A stretch of 19,996 bases of DNA from Euryarchaeota archaeon TMED132 (lineage in GTDB: Archaea; Thermoplasmatota; Poseidoniia; Poseidoniales; Poseidoniaceae), in assembly GCA_002172355.2 (NCBI GenBank), contig NHGH02000026.1, positions 25,237 to 45,232 of the forward strand, written 5' to 3'. The position numbers and the translations under genes are program-made. The stretch's first letter is position 1. Each line of letters begins with the position of its first letter. Under the pieces are notes generated by a model. It made no database searches. It worked only from the letters and a program-made list of their open reading frames with translations, and was not told the DNA's origin. Shown here piece by piece: positions 8,251-16,208 of this stretch.

Positions 8251-9036
8251 TCAAATGTGCATTGTTTCTTGACAGTGAGGGCAACTAATCTTACCAGAGT
8301 AGTCTGACGGCACTTGTAATGATTTATCACACGAAGAGCATTGGATTTTTATTTTATCAGCACTTTTGTTACCTCTTGCATTAATCAATCTTTCAATCGA
8401 TGGAGGCCATCCCTTTTTCAAATCATCAAATGACATTAGTAGAGGCAGTGCAACTAACCCCATCCCAAATGTAGTACACATGACCGAGAATAATGTCATT
8501 GAGCCATCATCTGAGAGAGAAATTGAGAGCGGATTCAAATCTCCACCTGCGAATATAATGCTCAATAATCCTGAAACTAAGAAAGTTATCAGTGTAAAGT
8601 ATACTCCATTCAAATATTCATTAACCATCATAATCCCACCAAAGATAAATGCAAATGCCAGTAAGAATGCGATTGGAGCAACTACTGCTCCTAACTGGCC
8701 AATTCCAATCAAAGAGAAAGCAAATGCCATGAGCATTCTAAATGCGCCGTAAATAATTACTATCCATCCAATTCCGTTAACTGTGCTATTGACATTGTTG
8801 ATGTATACACGTTGGACATTTTGATTTAGATATGCTTGAGGATTAATCTGTTGTTGTGGCATAGAGCCAACGTAAGGAGTTTGAATCACATTCTGTCCTT
8901 GCCAAACCGATTGTTGACCTTCTTCATCATTTTCCATCAATCGAATAATGACGTCATCCTTCTTTCCTGAGATTTTCAACCCTCTAGATTTACAGACTTT
9001 CTTTAGGTCTAATAGAGTCATCGAGTCATAATCCAT
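8251..9036 (-). CDS. SAP-domain multipass membrane protein with C-terminal zinc ribbon
   Basis: I know no named family with this layout. Residues 1-36 fit a SAP domain (MTLLDLKKVCKSRGLKISGK, then DDVIIRLMEN), a fold that normally binds DNA and sometimes RNA. A Gln/Asn-rich linker (about 37-85) follows. Four hydrophobic segments lie at roughly 87-110, 115-137, 143-163 and 180-203. The last 30 residues contain two CxxC knuckles (C233/C236 and C252/C255), a compact zinc ribbon. With an even number of helices both the SAP domain and the ribbon should face the same side, probably the cytoplasm. A link between nucleic acid and membrane is therefore an inference. The 261-residue protein stands apart from the lpd operon: 48 bases separate them and a TATA-like box precedes its ATG. 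A second gene with the same start lies at the left edge of the window. Confidence 0.8.
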   Translation of the reverse strand: MDYDSMTLLDLKKVCKSRGLKISGKKDDVIIRLMENDEEGQQSVWQGQNVIQTPYVGSMPQQQINPQAYLNQNVQRVYINNVNSTVNGIGWIVIIYGAFRMLMAFAFSLIGIGQLGAVVAPIAFLLAFAFIFGGIMMVNEYLNGVYFTLITFLVSGLLSIIFAGGDLNPLSISLSDDGSMTLFSVMCTTFGMGLVALPLLMSFDDLKKGWPPSIERLINARGNKSADKIKIQCSSCDKSLQVPSDYSGKISCPHCQETMHI

Positions 9037-9060
9037 GAACTCGACAATAAAGCCTCATTC

Positions 9061-9070
9061 TTATAGTTAT
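9061..9070 (-). promoter_or_regulatory. Candidate TATA box of the SAP membrane protein gene
   Basis: On the minus strand the sequence reads ATAACTATAA, centred about 29 bases before the ATG at 9036. This spacing would place transcription start next to the ATG, a leaderless arrangement common in archaea. No Shine-Dalgarno site is seen before this ATG, which agrees. Confidence 0.4.
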
Positions 9071-9084
9071 AGCCGATTCTTAAC

Positions 9085-10515
9085 TCATGATGTGTGAATA
9101 GCATGACCTAAGGTTGCTAGTACTGCTTCATGAGTCATTTCAGTCATTGTTGGATGGGCGTGAATTGTTCCAGCAATATCTTCGAGTAGTGCTCCCATTT
9201 CTAAAGCTAAAGTCCATTCACCAACCAATTCACTTATGTGAGTTCCAACTGCTTGAATTCCTAGGATTCTGTGATCATCTTCTCTTGCACAAACTCGTAC
9301 AAAGCCAGCAGATTTTTCTGCTTCTTGAGTCAATGCGCGGCCATTAGCACCGAGTGGGAATTTACCAATTATCACCGGATGACCGGCTTCCTTGGCTTGT
9401 TCAGGAGAAAGTCCAACACTGACAATTTCAGGTTCAGTGAACACGATAGCAGGTACAGCCACAGGGTCGTATTCTCTCTTTTTGCCAGAAATGATTTCAG
9501 CAACCATTTCACCTTGGAATGATGCTACGTGAGCAAGCATCTCTCCAGAATCACAAACATCTCCAATACCATAAACACCTTTCATATTTGTTTCACAACG
9601 CTGGTTAACCTTGACAAAACCACGCTCATCAAGGGCTACTCCTGTTGGAGATAATGATTGACTGTTCGGCTTTCTTCCAACAGTAACTAATACCTTATCA
9701 GCAATTATTTCTTCATATTTCGCATCATCTTTAGCATTCTTATCAACATAAAATAATTTTATTTTTCCATCTTTCATATCTTCAGTGCCCTTTGCAAAAA
9801 CTCCGGTATGAACTTTGATCTTATTTTTCTTGATGAAAAGTTCAAGAGGTCTTCGAAGTTCTTTATCAAAAATTGGTAATACCGAATCCATTGCTTCCAC
9901 AATTGTGACATTAGAACCTAGCATTTTGTATGTTATTCCTAATTCTAATCCAATGTATCCTCCACCAACAACAACAACATGTTCAGGTAGTTCTTGTAAA
10001 TTTAAAGCCTCGCGAGAAGAAATGACGTTCTTTGAGAATGGCATAAATGGTAATTCAATTGGAACAGAACCATTGGCTAGTATCACATTTTCTGCTTGAA
10101 CGATAATTGCGTCTTTTCCTTTTCCTATCTTTACAGTTTTTGCATCTTGGAATTCAGCCCAACCATGGATAAATTCAGCACCTGCAGACTTGAGTAAGTG
10201 TTCTACTCCTTTGTTTAATTTATCAACAATTCCTTCTTTCCAAGAAATCATATTTGCCATATTTAGTTCTGCAGGGCCAGGAATTGAAATCCCCATGTGA
10301 CCTGCATCTTTCGAGTGTTTTGCTAAGTCATGGAATCTGTGTGCAGCATGAATTAGAGCCTTGGATGGAATACATCCGCGAATCAAACATGTTCCTCCAG
10401 CTTTTTCACCTTCAACAATGATTGTTGAGAGTCCCAATTGTCCGGAGCGAATAGCAGCAACATAGCCTCCAGGGCCAGCACCAATTACCAATACTTGACA
10501 TTTTTTTGTTTCCAT
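9085..10515 (-). CDS. lpdA: Dihydrolipoamide dehydrogenase (E3)
   Basis: E3 reoxidises the dihydrolipoyl arm of E2 with FAD and NAD+. The 476-residue protein shows the FAD-binding GAGPGGYVAA (12-21), the redox disulfide C43/C48 in GGTCLIRGCIPSK, the NAD-binding GGGYIGLELG, the second FAD motif GIGDVCDSGEMLAHVA, and the C-terminal active-site pair H454 and E459 in HAHPTMTE. CLIRGC replaces the more common CLNVGC between the cysteines. It is the last gene of the lipA-E1-E2-E3 operon, ten bases after the E2 stop codon, with AAGGTGAT four bases before its ATG. Glutathione or mercuric reductases share the fold, but the HPTxxE motif and the neighbours point to E3. It may also serve any glycine cleavage system elsewhere in the genome. 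Confidence 0.97.
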   Translation of the reverse strand: METKKCQVLVIGAGPGGYVAAIRSGQLGLSTIIVEGEKAGGTCLIRGCIPSKALIHAAHRFHDLAKHSKDAGHMGISIPGPAELNMANMISWKEGIVDKLNKGVEHLLKSAGAEFIHGWAEFQDAKTVKIGKGKDAIIVQAENVILANGSVPIELPFMPFSKNVISSREALNLQELPEHVVVVGGGYIGLELGITYKMLGSNVTIVEAMDSVLPIFDKELRRPLELFIKKNKIKVHTGVFAKGTEDMKDGKIKLFYVDKNAKDDAKYEEIIADKVLVTVGRKPNSQSLSPTGVALDERGFVKVNQRCETNMKGVYGIGDVCDSGEMLAHVASFQGEMVAEIISGKKREYDPVAVPAIVFTEPEIVSVGLSPEQAKEAGHPVIIGKFPLGANGRALTQEAEKSAGFVRVCAREDDHRILGIQAVGTHISELVGEWTLALEMGALLEDIAGTIHAHPTMTEMTHEAVLATLGHAIHTS

Positions 10516-10525
10516 TTAATCACCT

Positions 10526-11803
10526 TCACATGAAAATAGTAGCAGGATTTTCTAAGTATGTCTTGACTCTTTGAACCAGAGTAGCACCATCATGACCATC
10601 AACCACTCTGTGGTCCCATGAAGAAGACAAATTCATCATTCTTCGAATGACTACTTGCCCATTTCTGACAACGGCTCTTTCCTTAGCATTATGAACTCCA
10701 AGAATTCCAACTTCAGGCTTGTTGATTATTGGTGTAGCACCTAGTCCACCCAATCTTCCAAGACTTGTTATGGTGAAAGTAGATCCGGAAAGTTCTGCAG
10801 CAGATGCCTTTCCTTCTCTTGTTGCAGAGGTGACTCTTACCATTTCACTTGCTGACTGCCAAATATCCATTGCTTCAACATGATTGACAACAGGAACGTA
10901 AAGTCCTCTATCGGTTTGAGTTGCAATTCCAAGATTGATTGCTTGATGTCTTGTGACAACATTTGCTTCATCATCATAAAGCGCATTACACTCTGGACTT
11001 TCCTTGAGGGCTTTTACCAATGCTTGCATAATGAAAGGAAGGTAAGTCAATTTTGGCGCACCTTCGGGTCTTGTAGCATTCAAGTGTTGCCTTAAATCTT
11101 CTAGAGCGGTGATGTCGACTTCTTCGAAATAGGAGAAATGTGCTATTGAACTATATGATGCCATCATACTATCAGCGATTTTTCTTCTTAGACCAATAAC
11201 TTTGATTTCCTCGGTTCCATTAAGTTCAGTTTTCGCTGATGCTCCAACAGGTGACCATGAACTTGCTCCACTTGCTCCGCCAGAAATATGCTTGTCCAAA
11301 TCAGCATGACTGATTCTACCGGCAGGTCCTGAACCAGCGACATGTTCGAGATTGATATTTGCTTCACGCGCTCTTTGCCTTACAGCCGGGCTGGCAAGTG
11401 CCTTAGTCCCAGCAGCTCTTGCAACAGGTTGACTTGTTTGCTTTGCTGCCGGAGCAGGAGATGGGGTTGGTTCAGGTGCGACTTCCTTTTTCTTTTCTGG
11501 TACTTTTTCCTCGGCCTTTTCCTTTGCAGGTTCTTCTTTTGATGCTGATGCATTTCCATCACCATCTACTTCAAATTCGATACAAACAACACCAACTGGG
11601 AGAATATCTCCGGCGTCTCCAATGACCTTTGTTACTTTACCATCTACGGGTGAAGGGATTTCTACTGTTGCTTTATCGGTCATGACAGACAAAATAGGGT
11701 CATCTTCTTTGACGATGTCGCCTACAGCAACCATCCATTCTACGACTTCTCCTTCTACTACTCCTTCTCCTATATCTGGTAATTTAAATGCAAATGTTCC
11801 CAT
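10526..11803 (-). CDS. bkdB: 2-Oxoacid dehydrogenase E2, dihydrolipoyl acyltransferase (branched-chain type)
   Basis: E2 is the core that passes the acyl group from E1 to CoA. Its 425 residues give one lipoyl domain (1-80) with the modified lysine K44 in MTDKATVEIPS, and a flexible Ala/Pro/Glu/Lys linker (about 83-132). The peripheral subunit-binding domain (about 134-172) includes ASPAVRQRAREANI and GSGPAGRISHADL. The catalytic domain (about 195-425) carries H398 and D402 in DHRVVDGHDGA. A single lipoyl domain is typical of branched-chain and archaeal complexes. The lipoyl lysine is the likely target of LipB and LipA encoded in this window. AGGAGG lies inside the end of the E1-beta gene, and the E1-beta stop is only two bases before the ATG, so translation is coupled. 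Acyl specificity (branched-chain, pyruvate or acetoin) cannot be proved from sequence. Confidence 0.95.
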   Translation of the reverse strand: MGTFAFKLPDIGEGVVEGEVVEWMVAVGDIVKEDDPILSVMTDKATVEIPSPVDGKVTKVIGDAGDILPVGVVCIEFEVDGDGNASASKEEPAKEKAEEKVPEKKKEVAPEPTPSPAPAAKQTSQPVARAAGTKALASPAVRQRAREANINLEHVAGSGPAGRISHADLDKHISGGASGASSWSPVGASAKTELNGTEEIKVIGLRRKIADSMMASYSSIAHFSYFEEVDITALEDLRQHLNATRPEGAPKLTYLPFIMQALVKALKESPECNALYDDEANVVTRHQAINLGIATQTDRGLYVPVVNHVEAMDIWQSASEMVRVTSATREGKASAAELSGSTFTITSLGRLGGLGATPIINKPEVGILGVHNAKERAVVRNGQVVIRRMMNLSSSWDHRVVDGHDGATLVQRVKTYLENPATIFM

Positions 11804-11805
11804 GT

Positions 11806-12816
11806 TTATTCCTCCTGTGTTTTCTTTATTGCTTCAGCTATTCTTTCTGGACTTGGCAGATAATCCCATTCTGTTGTATGAGGGAATGGAGTATCCCAGC
11901 CTGTGACACGAATTATTGGTGCTTCTAGATTATAGAAACATCTCTCTTGAATCGATGCGCTCATTTCAGCACCAAATCCACTTGTTTTAGGTGCTTCATG
12001 TACAATAACACAGCGGCCAGTTTTCTTTACTGAATTTACTACTGTATCTCTATCCCATGGAACAAGTGTTTGTAAATCTATGAGTTCACAGTCAATTCCT
12101 GAATCTTTGATTGCTTGTTCACTGACATGAACCATAGCCCCCCATGCAATAACAGTACATGCAGAACCTTCTTGGACAATTCTCGCTTGTTCAAGAGGTA
12201 TGGAATAGTATTCATCAGGAACTTCTCCATCAGGATGGTCATTCCATGTCGGTACATTGTGTGGGTCTCCATAAAATGGCCCTCTGTAGCATCTCTTTGG
12301 TTCAAAGAAAATTACAGGGTCGTTGGATTCAATTGCAGATGTTAACAATCCTTTGGCATTATATGGATTAGAGCAGTATACGACTTTTAGTCCAGGCGTG
12401 TGAGTGAATTGTGCTTCCGGTGATTGAGAATGGTGGTGTCCACCCTTAATTCCACCACCAGCAGGAGTTCTAAATGTTAGAGGAGCAGTAAATTCCCCTC
12501 CAGAACGATGTCTGAGTTTAGCGATTTCATTGACAATTTGGTCATATGCTGGGAAAATATAGTCGGCAAATTGAATTTCAGCAACTGGTCTTAGCCCATT
12601 GATGCCCATTCCCATTGCAATTGCAGCAATACCGCCTTCGGCTAATGGAGAATCAAAGACTCTGTGTGCTCCAAATTTCTCTTGTAGTTTAGCAGTAACT
12701 CGAAATACTCCTCCGAAGTAACCTACATCTTCGCCAAAAATTACAACATTTTCATCTCTTTGCAACTGATGTTCAAGAGCAGAATTTAGTGCGGCTATCA
12801 TATTCATTTTTGTCAT
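11806..12816 (-). CDS. bkdAB: 2-Oxoacid dehydrogenase E1 beta subunit (branched-chain type)
   Basis: With the alpha subunit it forms the thiamine-diphosphate enzyme that decarboxylates the 2-oxoacid and acylates the E2 lipoyl group. The 336-residue protein begins with FGEDVGYFGGVFRVT (27-41), has E60 in PLAEGG (the glutamate that activates the cofactor), AEIQFADYIFPAYDQIVNE (79-97), H129 in HHHSQSPEA, and DTPFPH near the C-terminus. Phrases such as QFADYIFPA.DQIVNE, HSQSPEA, IFFEPK and DTPFPH closely follow mammalian BCKDHB, which argues for branched-chain substrates rather than pyruvate. Its Shine-Dalgarno site GAGGTGAT overlaps the stop codon of the alpha gene, so the two are coupled, as expected for equal amounts of alpha and beta. 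Soluble, no signal peptide. Confidence 0.95.
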   Translation of the reverse strand: MTKMNMIAALNSALEHQLQRDENVVIFGEDVGYFGGVFRVTAKLQEKFGAHRVFDSPLAEGGIAAIAMGMGINGLRPVAEIQFADYIFPAYDQIVNEIAKLRHRSGGEFTAPLTFRTPAGGGIKGGHHHSQSPEAQFTHTPGLKVVYCSNPYNAKGLLTSAIESNDPVIFFEPKRCYRGPFYGDPHNVPTWNDHPDGEVPDEYYSIPLEQARIVQEGSACTVIAWGAMVHVSEQAIKDSGIDCELIDLQTLVPWDRDTVVNSVKKTGRCVIVHEAPKTSGFGAEMSASIQERCFYNLEAPIIRVTGWDTPFPHTTEWDYLPSPERIAEAIKKTQEE

Positions 12817-12825
12817 AATATCACC

Positions 12826-14067
12826 TCACTTACCAAGTTCCTCTCTCTGTTCTTGGACGTGCCAAGGAACCGTTTCATAAACTTCAGTAAAAATAGTAGA
12901 TGCGGGAGGATAAGGGCCGCTAGCTAAGTCCCCAAACTCGCATGCTTCTTTGTAAGCAGTCATCACTTCATCATCGATTTTCTTCTCAAGGGCTGTATGT
13001 TTCTTTTCATCCCAAAGTTTTGTTTCGATCAAATGTAATTTGAGTCTCTCAACGGGGTCTCCTCCAGGCCAAAATTCGAATTCATTATCCGGTCTGTAAG
13101 CAGATGGGTCGTCTGAGGAAGAATGTGCTCCGGCTCTGTAGGTATAGACTTCGATATGTGTTGGGCCTAGTCCAGCACCAGCACGTTCTCTAGCCCACTT
13201 GGTAACGCTGTATAGTGCCAAGAAGTCATTTCCATCTACTCTAAGAGATGGAATATCGTATGCTAGTCCACGTTCAGCGAAAGTTCTTCCACCGGTTGCT
13301 AGATTCTTGTGAGTAGAAATAGCCCACTGATTGTTAACGACATTTAGGATTACAGGGGGTTTGAATGTTGATGCAAAGTTGAGTGCATAATGGTAATCCC
13401 CTTGAGCAGAAGTACCATCTCCTAACCATGAGATACAAACTTCATCAAGTCCTTTGTAAGCACTGGCCATTGCGACTCCAACCGCTTGAGAGAATTGTGT
13501 TCCAACAGGGGAAGAGATTGAGATAAAGCGTCCTTCTTTCCAAGTATAGTGCACTGGCATCTGTCTTCCTTTGACATTATCTTCAGTATTTCCAATACAG
13601 TGGCAAATCATGCTAACCATATCTCTTCCTCTAACAAATTGAGCACCAGGTTGACGGTATGACGGGAAAATCCAATCTTGAGTTTCAAGCGCCATAGTTT
13701 GGGCAATTGCAACTGCTTCTTCACCAAAGGAGCGCATGTAGAATGATAACTTACCAGTTCTTTGCATCTTTAACATCCTATCATCAAAGATTCTAAGTCT
13801 CATCATATATTCCAAGCCTTGAATCATAGTTTCAGCACTCAGTGCTGGGTCCCATTCACCCTTGGCTTTGTTATCATCATCCATGACTCTAATAAGTCCA
13901 GATGCATGTTTGACGGTATCTTGAGAATCACATTTTGCCGGGTCTGGGCGATTTAAGTCTCCAGGTTTTTCGGTAAAAGAACCTCCAAAACTAGACTCAT
14001 CTCCAGGCCTAAATGGTGCAACTCCAATAGTGTAAGGAGTAGTTGCAATGGTCTTACGTTCCGTCAT
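12826..14067 (-). CDS. bkdAA: 2-Oxoacid dehydrogenase E1 alpha subunit (branched-chain type)
   Basis: This 413-residue subunit binds thiamine diphosphate through GDGTSAQGD (216-224) to NNQWAIS (245-251), the classic GDG-to-NN motif. Blocks that match mammalian BCKDHA include SYRQPG (136-141), KGRQMPVHY (166-174), ISSPVGTQ (184-191), LRVDGND (275-281) and HSSSDDPSAYR (315-325), which is the loop phosphorylated in the animal enzyme. These favour a branched-chain 2-oxoacid complex (valine, leucine, isoleucine breakdown), although pyruvate dehydrogenase-like activity is not excluded. The first 60 residues, rich in Pro, Asp and Gly, are poorly conserved. The ATG overlaps the lipA stop codon by four bases (ATGA), with GGTGA just upstream, so lipoyl synthase and E1 are translationally coupled. 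Confidence 0.95.
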   Translation of the reverse strand: MTERKTIATTPYTIGVAPFRPGDESSFGGSFTEKPGDLNRPDPAKCDSQDTVKHASGLIRVMDDDNKAKGEWDPALSAETMIQGLEYMMRLRIFDDRMLKMQRTGKLSFYMRSFGEEAVAIAQTMALETQDWIFPSYRQPGAQFVRGRDMVSMICHCIGNTEDNVKGRQMPVHYTWKEGRFISISSPVGTQFSQAVGVAMASAYKGLDEVCISWLGDGTSAQGDYHYALNFASTFKPPVILNVVNNQWAISTHKNLATGGRTFAERGLAYDIPSLRVDGNDFLALYSVTKWARERAGAGLGPTHIEVYTYRAGAHSSSDDPSAYRPDNEFEFWPGGDPVERLKLHLIETKLWDEKKHTALEKKIDDEVMTAYKEACEFGDLASGPYPPASTIFTEVYETVPWHVQEQREELGK

Positions 14068-15092
14068 TGTTTCACCTCAGTTAGTCGAGACCTTAAGTGA
14101 TGCCGGTCAAAGTTTAACTTATCTGAAATCAAAACATGTGCTCCAGGCATATTTTCATTATTTTCGGGGTCAATCAATTTCCTCAACAAAAGACCTGCTT
14201 TGAAAGAAGAACGAACAAAAGGGCCACTGGCAACACCTAAGAATCCCAAATCTATGGCAATTTGCGCCCAATGATCGTATAGTTCCGGCTCTGGAAATCG
14301 GTCGATAGCAAGATGTTTACTGGATGGTGCTAGGTATTGGCCAATAGTTAACAAATCTACATTGGCAGTTCTAAGTAATTTCATAGCCTCTATAATTTCT
14401 TCATCAGTTTCTCCAACGCCTACCATAAGAGAAGATTTAGTAATCATATCTGGCCTAATTCGCTTTGCTTCCTCGAGAATCTTGAGAGATTGTGAAAAAG
14501 ATGCTCTTCTGTCACGAACAGTTTTGTCAAGTCGCGGTACACATTCAACATTATGAGCGAAAACAGAAAGTGGGCTTCCTATAAGCAGACTCTCTAGGTC
14601 GCCAATATCTCCTGCCAAGTCAGAACATAGAAGCTCGAGGGTTAAATCTGGTTGACGATTATGAACTGCTTCGATACATTTTTTGTAATGAGAAGAACCA
14701 CTATCTTCAAGGTCGTCTCTGTTAACTACAGTAATTACTACGTGCTTAAGATTCATCGATTCCACAGCATCTGCAAGGTTTTCAGGTTCCTCAAAATCTA
14801 ACGGAGGTGGTGTTTTAATTGAACCTACAGCGCAGAAGCGACATCCACGTGTGCACTCTTGTCCTGCTATCATAAATGTAGCATCGCCACTGGACCAGCA
14901 ATCGTGTATATTGGGGCAACGTGCTTCTTGACAAACTGTGTGAAGTTTATTATCCTTGACAGCGGCTTTAGTCTCATTGAATATGGCTTGTTGAGCGCCA
15001 CTAGGTAGAGTGGTTTTAAACCAAGAAGGTAGACGTTTTCTCTTCTTCGAGTCAGCATTAGTAGCAGCCATTGGAAGTTGTTTACCGCTCAT
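14064..15092 (-). CDS. lipA: Lipoyl synthase (radical SAM)
   Basis: LipA inserts two sulfur atoms into a protein-bound octanoyl chain, completing the lipoyl cofactor. Of its 342 residues, C54, C59 and C65 (CQEARCPNIHDC) hold the auxiliary [4Fe-4S] cluster that is consumed as sulfur donor. C80, C84 and C87 (CTRGCRFC) hold the radical-SAM cluster. VNRDDLEDSGSSHY, MVGVGETDEEI and the late RSSF serine motif (GPFVRSSF) are all present. About 35 residues beyond this motif extend the C-terminus, slightly longer than usual. GGAGG seven bases before the ATG supports the start. It is the first gene of the operon and overlaps E1-alpha by four bases. This placement suggests lipoate is made where and when the complex is made; LipB for the preceding step is encoded at 1907-2551. 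Confidence 0.96.
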   Translation of the reverse strand: MSGKQLPMAATNADSKKRKRLPSWFKTTLPSGAQQAIFNETKAAVKDNKLHTVCQEARCPNIHDCWSSGDATFMIAGQECTRGCRFCAVGSIKTPPPLDFEEPENLADAVESMNLKHVVITVVNRDDLEDSGSSHYKKCIEAVHNRQPDLTLELLCSDLAGDIGDLESLLIGSPLSVFAHNVECVPRLDKTVRDRRASFSQSLKILEEAKRIRPDMITKSSLMVGVGETDEEIIEAMKLLRTANVDLLTIGQYLAPSSKHLAIDRFPEPELYDHWAQIAIDLGFLGVASGPFVRSSFKAGLLLRKLIDPENNENMPGAHVLISDKLNFDRHHLRSRLTEVKQ

Positions 15093-15187
15093 GACCCGTC
15101 CTCCTTGTTCAATCCCATGAGTTGCCTATCAAAAAGATGTGCTTGAGTCCAATTTTACAAATCTCGCTGAAAAGATTGTTTATTGCA

Positions 15188-15216
15188 TGAATCAATACGA
15201 GAATTATTGAATCAAT
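15188..15216. repeat. Direct repeat TGAATCAAT, two copies 20 bases apart
   Basis: TGAATCAAT occurs at 15188-15196 and again at 15208-15216, an exact 20-base period, which puts both on the same face of the helix. It lies in the 140-base divergent spacer between lipA and the reductase gene and ends 16 bases before the reductase ATG. It could be a regulator site; the AT-rich composition makes chance plausible. Confidence 0.3.
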
Positions 15217-15232
15217 TACTATTGGTAAGACT

Positions 15233-15979
15233 ATGTCGAAGCCGGTTGTACTAATCACAGGTGCTGGAAAAAGAATCGGCGCTGAGGTATCTAAGGAGCT
15301 CATGGAAATGGGTTGGTATGTTTTAATCCACGTGAACTCTTCAGTAGATAGTGCTAAGAAAATTTTGGCAGATTATACCTCTAAATTCGGAGTGGATGCA
15401 CCCGGTGATATTTTACAAGCAAATCTATTGAATGACTCAGAAGTTAAGGATTTGATTTCCCAAGTTTTACAACATTCCGCGGTGCAAGATTCGGGTGGTA
15501 TATCTGGACTTATTCACAATGCCTCAATCTATAGTTCGATAGATGTCGAGGAAGTTTCGATTGAAGATTTACAGAAAAATATGAAATTACATGTTGAAAC
15601 CCCATTCAACTTAACTCTCGGATTATTGGATTCTTTAAAATCAAAAAATGGATGTGTTATCGGCATGGTTGATACTTCATTGGGTAGGGCTTGGAAGGGA
15701 CTTTCACATTATACTGCAAGTAAGGCCGGATTGCGTCAATTGATGATCAACTTTGCAGGAGATTTTCATCCGGATGTACGAGTCAATTGTATTGCTCCAG
15801 GTGCGATTATTTCTGCAGATTGGGAAGTAGAGCACTTCGCTAAAATAATTGAAGAAATACCACTTGGACGTTCAGGCCATCCATCCAATATAGCGAAAGC
15901 AGTATTGTTTTTGTTCAACTCTCCTCACATCTCTGGACAAGTCATCAACGTCGATGGCGGTTGGAGTTTGAATCAATAA
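15233..15979 (+). CDS. Short-chain reductase of the pteridine reductase (PTR1/FolM-like) type
   Basis: A 248-residue NAD(P)H-dependent Rossmann enzyme. TGAGKRIG (9-16) is the cofactor-binding loop; the Arg after it resembles TGAAKRLG of Leishmania PTR1 and points to NADPH. HNAS (95-98) replaces the common NNAG. The catalytic triad is D147 (in GMVDTSLG), Y160 and K164 (YTASK). An Asp 13 residues before the Tyr, where most family members have Ser, is the hallmark of PTR1 (D181/Y194/K198) and is also seen in FolM. The C-terminal VDGGWSL also mirrors PTR1. Reduction of a pterin or folate-like substrate is therefore a fair inference, but a different carbonyl substrate is possible. No Shine-Dalgarno site is seen, so it may be leaderless. 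It stands alone between lipA (divergent) and tRNA-Leu. Confidence 0.85.
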   Translation: MSKPVVLITGAGKRIGAEVSKELMEMGWYVLIHVNSSVDSAKKILADYTSKFGVDAPGDILQANLLNDSEVKDLISQVLQHSAVQDSGGISGLIHNASIYSSIDVEEVSIEDLQKNMKLHVETPFNLTLGLLDSLKSKNGCVIGMVDTSLGRAWKGLSHYTASKAGLRQLMINFAGDFHPDVRVNCIAPGAIISADWEVEHFAKIIEEIPLGRSGHPSNIAKAVLFLFNSPHISGQVINVDGGWSLNQ

Positions 15980-16022
15980 TTTATGCGTTTAATTCAAGTG
16001 ATGTCGCTTCGACGGCCTCGTT

Positions 16023-16109
16023 GCAGGGATGGCTGAGGTGGTCAAAGGCGCCGGGCTTAAGATCCGGTCCCATATGGGTTCGTGGGTTCGTATCCCACTC
16101 CCTGCACCA
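16023..16109 (+). tRNA. tRNA-Leu (anticodon UAA), CCA encoded
   Basis: The acceptor arms GCAGGGA (16023-16029) and TCCCTGC (16099-16105) pair fully, followed by discriminator A and encoded CCA. The anticodon stem CCGGG/TCCGG frames the loop CTTAAGA, giving anticodon TAA for leucine UUA codons. A long variable arm with CCC-ATAT-GGG marks a class II tRNA. The T arm is GTGGG-TTCGTAT-CCCAC. No intron is present. Confidence 0.96.
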
Positions 16110-16144
16110 TAATTTCGCTGTTCGATTGTACGCTATTTTGGGCG

Positions 16145-16151
16145 TTTTTTT
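16145..16151 (+). terminator. T-run downstream of tRNA-Leu
   Basis: Seven T residues lie 36 bases after the tRNA CCA, without a clear hairpin. U-rich tracts alone can end archaeal transcription, so this probably ends the tRNA transcript and separates it from the secreted-protein gene that follows. Confidence 0.45.
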
Positions 16152-16208
16152 GAAACATCAACCCAAAACCGTTTAACCCGATTAGTATCAGCGCAATATG
16201 TGAACAAG

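Noticed and set aside
11342..11625. Two plus-strand frames opposite the E2 gene
   Set aside because: They mirror the E2 Ala/Pro/Lys linker and lipoyl domain, whose function is clear on the minus strand; no ribosome site or recognisable domain.
9085..14067. Annotation as pyruvate dehydrogenase
   Set aside because: E1-alpha and E1-beta share several diagnostic phrases with mammalian branched-chain enzymes, so branched-chain type is preferred; pyruvate use is left open.
16023..16109. tRNA-Leu as an integration site for a mobile element
   Set aside because: No integrase, no repeat of the tRNA 3' end elsewhere in the window, and no change in gene style that would suggest an insertion.
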